From: Physcomitrium patens
Taxonomy: Eukaryota > Streptophyta > Bryopsida > Funariales > Funariaceae
DNA length: 64,000 bases
NCBI RefSeq assembly: GCF_000002425.4
Contig: NC_037254.1
Location: 6,368,144 to 6,432,143, forward strand
Direction: 5' to 3'
Shown here: piece by piece, positions 58,393 through 64,000 of the stretch
Numbering within the stretch: the stretch's first letter is position 1
Layout: the number at the start of each line of letters is the position of its first letter
Made by a program: the position numbers and the translations under genes
The notes under the pieces: model-generated
Databases searched by the model: none
What the model was told of the DNA's origin: nothing
What the model saw: only the letters and a program-made list of their open reading frames with translations

Positions 58393-61300
58393 TCATCTTG
58401 GTTTTGATGGATGTCGTTGATGAAAAACTTTGACTTTAGCTGATGCATTTGCTAGATTCCTGGATGGCTCCCATGTGCGTTCACTAATATCATATCCGCG
58501 CCAATGAACAAGATATTCCAGCTTATTTCGGCGCCGCCTTGAATCTAATATCTCTTCCACCTCAAATTCTTCATTATTATCTACTTCTATAGGAGGCGGT
58601 GGCATTTGTCTTCTTCCTTGTATATCCACTGTCTTATATGGTTCAAGAAGAGATACGTGGAATACAGGATGGATCTTCATTGACTCCGGTAGATGTAACC
58701 GATATGCAACTGGGTTGATCTGTTCAGAAACAGAAAAGGGGCCAAGCCTACGATAGTTCAACTTGTCACAAGGTCGAGTAGTCTTGATATTGCGACAAAG
58801 TAGCCATACCTTATCACCCACGTTGATTTGTGGTTGCTCCTTACGATATAGATCTGCGTTTATCTTTTGTCGTTCTTGAACTTCCTTCAATTGTGTCTTC
58901 ATTATTGCATGTAACTTTGACAACCGATTTGCCATATCTTCTACTGCAGGATTATCAACTTTTGAAAAATCAAAAGTATCAAGTCGTGGATGATAGCCAT
59001 AATTGGCAAAGAAAGGTGTTTGTTGCGTGGAAGAATGTACCATATTATTATAAGCAAACTCTGCCAATGGCAGAAGGGTTGTCCAATCATCTTGTTGGTA
59101 GTTGATAGTACACCTTAAATATTGCTCCAAGACTTGGTTTACGCGCTCTGTTTGTCCATCAGTTTGAGGATGGAAAGCCGAAGATAGCTTTATGTCCACT
59201 TTTAAAATCTTGAAAAGGGTCCTCCAAAATCTTGACACAAATTGAGTTCCCCTATCCGATATGATATCTTTAGGTAATCCATGATAGCGATAGATATTAT
59301 CAATGAAAAGCTTAGTTGTTTCTTCACCTGTGATAGATTTTGTACATGGCACAAAATGTGTCATCTTGGTGAAACGATCTACTATCACAAATATAGAATC
59401 ATAAGATCTTGAGCTTGGAAGATCTGTGATGAAATCCATAGAAACAGAAGACCATGGTTGTTCTGGTATAGGTAATGGCTGAAGAAGTCCGTAAGGTCGA
59501 TGACGAGGAATTTTTGATCTTGAACAAATATCACATGATTGTACAAAGTCTTTGACTGACTTCCACATTTGTGGCCACCAAAAATCTCTTGATATGAGTT
59601 CCAAAGTCTTATTATATCCAAAGTGCCCTGCTGCTGGAAAGACATGACGTGCTTGAAGAACACGTAAACGTGCTTCTCCTTCTGGAATATATAGGCGTCC
59701 TTCAAAATATAATAGATTATTCTTGAACTCAAACTTAGAAGGATCATGAGACTTGGAAGAATTATTCTCGATATCATAAACAAGAGGGTCTGAGGACATA
59801 CTGGACTGGATTTGCTTGAGAAAAGTTGAATCAACAGTCAATGTTGATTTCATTGCTCGGAGATGAAATTGCTCCGGTTTCAAGAGGACCGTTCTTTGTT
59901 GCTCAAAAGCTACATCTCCTTCTTTTGGTGCAAAATAAGAACGTCTAGATAGGGCATCGGATAAACCTTGTTGTTTTCCTGGTCGATAAGTGATAATGAA
60001 CTCGAATCTTGACAAAGACATACTCCAACGAGCTTGACGACGATTCAACACGCGTGCTGACATGAAATACTCGAGGTTCTTGTGATCTGTATACACAGTG
60101 ACTGGACTAGAAGCGCCTTCTAGATAATGACGCCATTCTTGAAAGGAATCCACGATCGCAAGAAGTTCTTTATCGTGGATCTCATAATTGATCTCGGCTG
60201 CTGAGAATTTTCTTGAATGAAAAGCTATCGGATGGAGTTTGTCATCTGTTCCCATTTGTGATAAAACTGCACCCAAGGCAAAATCTGATGCATCTGTTTC
60301 CATAAAAAATGCCTTGGAAAAGTCAACACGATATAAGACTGGTGCAGAGACAAACGATGTCTTCAAGGCTTCAAATGCTGCTTCCGCTTCTTGATTCCAT
60401 TGAAATTTATCTTTACTAGTCAAGCGTGTAAGTGGAGCTGCAACTCGTGAGAAATCTTTGATGAAGATCCGATAGTAATTGGCAAATCCCAAGAAACATT
60501 GGACATCTCTTACCGTCCTTGGAATCTTCCAATCCACGATTGTTTGGACTTTCTTAGAATCCATCATGAGACCATCATTTGAAATGATGTATCCTAAAAA
60601 GTCAACTTGAGTAGTGTGAAATACACACTTTTCCATCTTGGCGTACAATCCTGCATCTCTAAGTTTTTGTAATACTTGACGAACATGTATTTCATGTTCT
60701 TCGACGTTCTTGGAATAGATCAGGATATCGTCTAGATAGTAGACGACAAAATTGTCTAAGAATTCACGAAATACATCATTCATGAGATGTTGAAAAGCAG
60801 CTGGTGCATTCGTGAGTCCAAAGGGCATGACATTATATTCGAAATGTCCATACCTGGTTCGAAACGCAGTCTTCTATTCATCTCCTTCTTTGATCCGTAC
60901 TAGATTATATGCTCCTCTTAGATCTATTTTTGTATAGATCTTAGCTTGATTCAACTGGTCAAGGAGTCCTGATATCAAAGGTAATGGATACCTGTTCTTG
61001 ATTGTGATCTTGTTGAGTCCTCGATAATCAACACACATTCGTAAAGATCCATCTTTTTTCTTTACGAATAGAATTAGAGCTCCTGCTGGAGATTTTGAAT
61101 GGCGTATGAAATTCTTCGCTAAATTCTCGTCAATATATGTCTTGAGTTCAGCCATCTCATCTTGCGATAAACTGTAAATTGGTCCAAATGGTGGCTGAGT
61201 TCCTTCCTTGAGGTCGATTGAACAATCATATGGACGATGCTAAGGAAGAATATCTGCATTCTTTTTCTCAAAAACGTCTTGATACTCCTGATATTGACTT

Positions 61301-61881
61301 GGAATGCCACTTGAAGTCTTTACGTTTTCAGAAATAGGTGCAGCATAAATAGCAAAAGTTGATCCTTCTTTTGCTGCGTGTATAAATGCTTTTGTACCTA
61401 TCAGTATGGATTTTACTGTACTAGACTTATAATTTTTTAATTGGTTCGTAGAACTATTAATAATGCTTTTGGAAAAGTCAAGTTTACGCGAATTCCAATC
61501 TATTCGAGGGTTATATTTTTCTAGCCAGGATAAACCTAAAATAACTGGATTGGACGGGGATTTAATTATGTTAAAAGCTATGTAGCTATCATGACCGTCT
61601 ATTGTTACTTTTATAGGATGAGTTTCATGAGTGACATCTCCAGAAGACAAAGGACGACCATCTATGACTTCTACATGTACTGGTTTAGGTTTCTGTACAA
61701 AGGGTATTTTACGACTTTTAACAAATTGTTCATCTAAAAAACATGCTGAGGCTCTCGAATCTAATAAAGCAGAGGCTTTGTAATTCTTAGGTCCTAAATA
61801 TAAGTCTATTATAAAACAAGGAGAGGGTTCTGAGGAGAAGATAGGACCTTCATTAGGAATTGTATAAGGTTCCAGCTGCAC
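58393..61881 (-). pseudogene. pol: pol of the young chromovirus: protease, RT, RNase H, integrase, chromodomain
   Basis: Three open pieces. 61240-61881 holds the protease (YKASALLDSRASACFLD; the active-site Gly after Asp-Ser is Arg). 60874-61155 holds the RT fingers ([20 protein letters not shown]). 58393-60828 (811 codons) holds the RT palm with YLDD (residues 31-34), RNase H (METDASDFALGAVLSQ, TDHKNLEYF), the HHCC zinc region (CDICSRSK), the integrase DDE core (MDFITDLPSS, ISDRGTQFVS, HPQTDGQTERVNQ) and a C-terminal chromodomain (EEILDSRRRRNKLEYLVHWRGYD is its core). Stops near 61238 and 60872 separate the pieces. Each is one transition from a sense codon. Chromodomains steer integration to methylated-histone chromatin in characterised chromoviruses. 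Confidence 0.93.
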
Positions 61882-61886
61882 GGTCC

Positions 61887-62891
61887 CTATTGTAGCTGGA
61901 CGAATCCGTTTTCCAACATGTTGTCTTCTTTGACCGTCGTACCCCTCATTTTATAGTTGCGTCGTTTCTTTGGACAATGTTGAGCAGTGTGCTTAGGTTC
62001 TCCGCAATATAAACATAATCCTTCTTGACGACGACGAATCTTTTCTTGCTCAGTTAGAGGTTTAAAACGTACCGCGTCAATTTGCATGTCTTCTACTTCC
62101 GAATGTACGTTTGGCAAAGATGTTGATGTTGCCATTGAGTAATAACGTTGAGGTTCCCGTGAATGATTCTCAGATGGAAATTCAAAAAGTCGATTATCAC
62201 ATTTTACCGCAAAATCGATTGCTTGACTCAAAGTTTGAGGATCAGGTAAGTTGAGCATCAATTTCTTTACTTCGTATTGCAATCCATAAAGAAATTGACT
62301 GATGAGTGCAGCATCATCCCACTTGATGTCAATTACAAGTTGTCGAAATTATGAAGCATATACTGTTACTGAGCGATTTTCTTATCGCAGAATTCGGATC
62401 TTATTTGTTGCAACACGAGTTGCATCGTGTTCACCATACATAGATCGAAACTCCGCCAAAAAAGCTTCCAAATTGTCCAATATTGGATTTCGTTGTTCAA
62501 GAAAAGACGAAAACCACGATAATGCAGAACCAGAAAGTAGAGTGCCAATAAACCTGACTTGTGATCCTGGAGTTGGATAGCTTTGCGGTTGAAGTTCAAT
62601 TGCCAATTGTACTTGATTGATGAACCCTCGAAACTTTGATCTCGTACCATCAAATTTCTCAGGTAAGGCAATTCTTGGTTCTCTAGTGCTTATAGGGTGT
62701 TGTACAATTGGAGAAGGAACGTGATTTGTTGTAGATGTTGAAGCAGCTCCGATCATCTCTATATCTCCACTTTCTGCTATCCTTGTTCTTTCATGTGTTG
62801 GTGAATTGAGTTGATGCATCGCAAGCATTAACTCCCTCATTTGCTCTTGCATTTATGCCATTGCACTCTTCATTTCAACAAGCTCTGCCAT
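61887..62891 (-). pseudogene. gag: gag of the young chromovirus
   Basis: The original start is probably the ATG at 62889-62891 (MAELVEMKSAMA), followed after 12 codons by a stop. Later stops lie near 62380 and 62350. The capsid part reads RIALPEKFDGTRSKFRGFINQVQL and GSALSWFSSFLEQ, the retrotransposon gag pattern. A CCHC knuckle (CLYCGEPKHTAQHC) lies near 62000. The frame ends at 61887, and protease continues in another frame (VQLEPYTIPNE), so a frameshift separates gag and pol. Confidence 0.88.
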
Positions 62892-63068
62892 AATGACACT
62901 AAGAAGAAAAATTTGTTTGATATTGCTCAAGACAAAAGAAAAGAAAGACTTGATAACAAAGAAGATACTAAGAACAATATCAGTTTAGAAGTGGGTAATC
63001 CGCAAACTTCTAATACGCTTATGTCTTGTCAAGAGAAAGGGGTAATCCACTCTTACTCAAGAAAAACA

Positions 63069-63080
63069 AAGCTCTGATAT
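63069..63080 (-). promoter_or_regulatory. Possible primer-binding site of the young element
   Basis: On the minus strand ATATCAGAGC matches the 3' part of the usual initiator-Met tRNA complement (TGGTATCAGAGC). It sits about 22 nt inside the LTR edge, farther than normal, so the call is tentative. Confidence 0.45.
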
Positions 63081-63102
63081 TGTAAGTGTACTCTTGTCAA
63101 TC

Positions 63103-63654
63103 TGTCAAGGACAAAGACTCGATGAGAAAAAATATACACCAAAAGGCTATCTCGATATAATAAGTCAAAATATAAACAAGTAGGTATATTAAAAGGAAAC
63201 TGGAATGGCTATTGCCGCAAGACAAGAAACTAAAGACTCTTGAACCTGGACTAGAAGCAAGAAAGGAGTTGACAAGAGTGAAGAAGCCTTCACTCTTGTC
63301 TCTATATATACTATCTAACTAGGGACTACGTGGCGACATTCTATAGGACCTCCAATATGTGTTGACTTTGTAGGACACATGCCTTGACTTACAAGGCAAA
63401 CTTTTCTACGTGTGGGCCACATAGTTAGCTTGATCTTCAAGCTAACAACATGTGTGGCACATGGCCAACTTGTTGACCACGTTTCTAATCCAAAAAGTCA
63501 ATTAAAGACACCTATGAAGTCAAAGTAGCGTCTAGGAAGTTTCTAGGAAGCTTCTATATTAAATATTATACAATTAACTTACTTTTATCTACTTTTACTT
63601 ACTTCTACCTATTTCTATATGTAATTATTAGCTTACATGATTATGGCCGTGACA
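63103..63654 (-). repeat. 5' LTR of the young family A element
   Basis: It is 552 bp and differs from 57281-57832 at about 10 positions. It is followed directly by CATTA and the older copy. Confidence 0.95.
63300..63311 (-). promoter_or_regulatory. TATA box of the family A LTR
   Basis: On the minus strand the LTR reads AGTATATATAGAGAC about 190 bp from the LTR edge. The TATATATA core survives in the copies near 49795, 51400 and 57483, which suggests selection before decay. It is the likely promoter for the minus-strand transcript. Confidence 0.55.
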
Positions 63655-64000
63655 CATTATCTCTTCTTTTAGAGACAAGTTCTACAAGGAGTGACAATCA
63701 TATGTTGAAGAAGTCATTGATAAAATCTCATTTCAAGAAAAGAAGATCATCTTGTGATTTGATCATTGTTGAAACCTTCATAACTTCTTTCAAATAAAAC
63801 ATTTGCAATACCATCAAAAATTATGCCTACCTCCAATAAAATCACCAAATATCGTGAATCTTTTCTTAGGTCGAGATACCAAACATATTATATCTTGCCA
63901 TCTATTTGAGAAAGAATATGTCATTCTTGAAGGTCGTCATTCCTATTATGTCATCTTGAAGGCTGTGATAATAACAATGTCTCATCTAATAAGTCAACAA
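63655..64000 (-). mobile_element. Older family A element, internal end (runs off the window)
   Basis: From CATTATCTCTTC on, this follows 57833-58260 of the young copy with about one change in five bases: polypurine tract, then a decayed version of the extra post-pol frame. Its LTR is 56731-57280, displaced by the young insertion. Its pol should lie right of 64000. Confidence 0.88.

Larger units (their letters stand above)
57281..63654 (-). mobile_element. Young chromodomain Ty3/gypsy (Tcn1-like) retrotransposon, nearly complete
   Basis: The element is 6374 bp with two 552-bp LTRs that begin TGTCA and end TGACA and differ at about 10 positions, mostly transitions. Five-base target duplications (CATTA at 57276-57280 and 63655-63659) flank it. 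Gene order on the minus strand is gag, protease, RT, RNase H, integrase, chromodomain, extra frame. It cannot be autonomous: gag-pol has at least five premature stops and a probable frameshift near 61890. Confidence 0.95.

Noticed and set aside
63081-63102. Extended LTR start at TGTAAG, next to the primer-binding-like site
   Set aside because: The left LTR and the older LTR at 56731 both start at TGTCAA, and the target duplication fits that boundary.
57281-64000. Tandem LTR-internal-LTR-internal duplication sharing the LTR at 63103-63654
   Set aside because: The CATTA target duplication on both sides and the decayed LTR at 56731-57280 fit simple nesting. The right internal part is far more decayed than the left, which a recent duplication would not show.
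1-64000. CRISPR arrays, bacterial operons, rRNA or intact tRNA genes
   Set aside because: None is seen. The repeats present are retrotransposon LTRs, microsatellites and tandem LTR subunits, and the only tRNA-like matches are within the 1.2-kb repeats and primer-binding sites.

Overview
This window looks like plant nuclear DNA, most probably from a moss. One compact, intron-rich gene sits in roughly 44 kb of very AT-rich, heavily decayed LTR retrotransposons. The moss assignment is inferred from three things. The only host gene is a plant-specific kinesin-14 with a calponin-homology domain (KCH family). The youngest transposon is a chromodomain Ty3/gypsy element that reads like the Tcn1-like chromoviruses reported from mosses. 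A second, unusual Ty3/gypsy lineage (called family B here) also resembles elements I associate with moss genomes. No species can be fixed from the sequence alone.

Layout. 1-3650: AT-rich intergenic DNA with a decayed LTR (943-1495) and a large foldback (inverted-repeat) element (2490-3410). 3651-6232: GC-richer promoter and 5' leader. 6233-16326: the KCH kinesin gene on the + strand. My model has 23 coding exons joined in a continuous frame of about 1366 codons, including one AT-AC intron of the minor (U12) spliceosome type in the motor domain. 16327-17430: probable 3' region with two open frames that may be an alternative C-terminus and a small hydrophobic protein remnant. 18425-21345: decayed minus-strand chromovirus (family A). 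22093-26000: family B element with direct LTRs and an internal deletion. 26001-47056: a mosaic of family B copies. It includes long LTRs that carry tandem subrepeats of about 190 bp, a 1.24-kb solo LTR, and two opposed 1.2-kb repeats. 47085-51548: family A fragments in both orientations. 51549-56730: decayed Ty1/copia element. 56731-64000: a nest in which a nearly intact family A element (57281-63654; 552-bp LTRs, CATTA target duplication) lies inside an older family A copy, which itself lies in the copia 3' LTR.

How the parts relate. The kinesin gene is the only clear host gene and keeps normal base composition and splice sites, while everything right of about 17.4 kb is transposon debris. 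The premature stops examined in the youngest element each differ from a sense codon by one C-to-T or G-to-A change, which fits silencing by cytosine methylation followed by deamination. The most unusual item is a small extra open frame (57876-58298, minus) between pol and the 3' LTR of family A. I could trace it in all four family A copies that retain this region. I recognise no known protein family in it.
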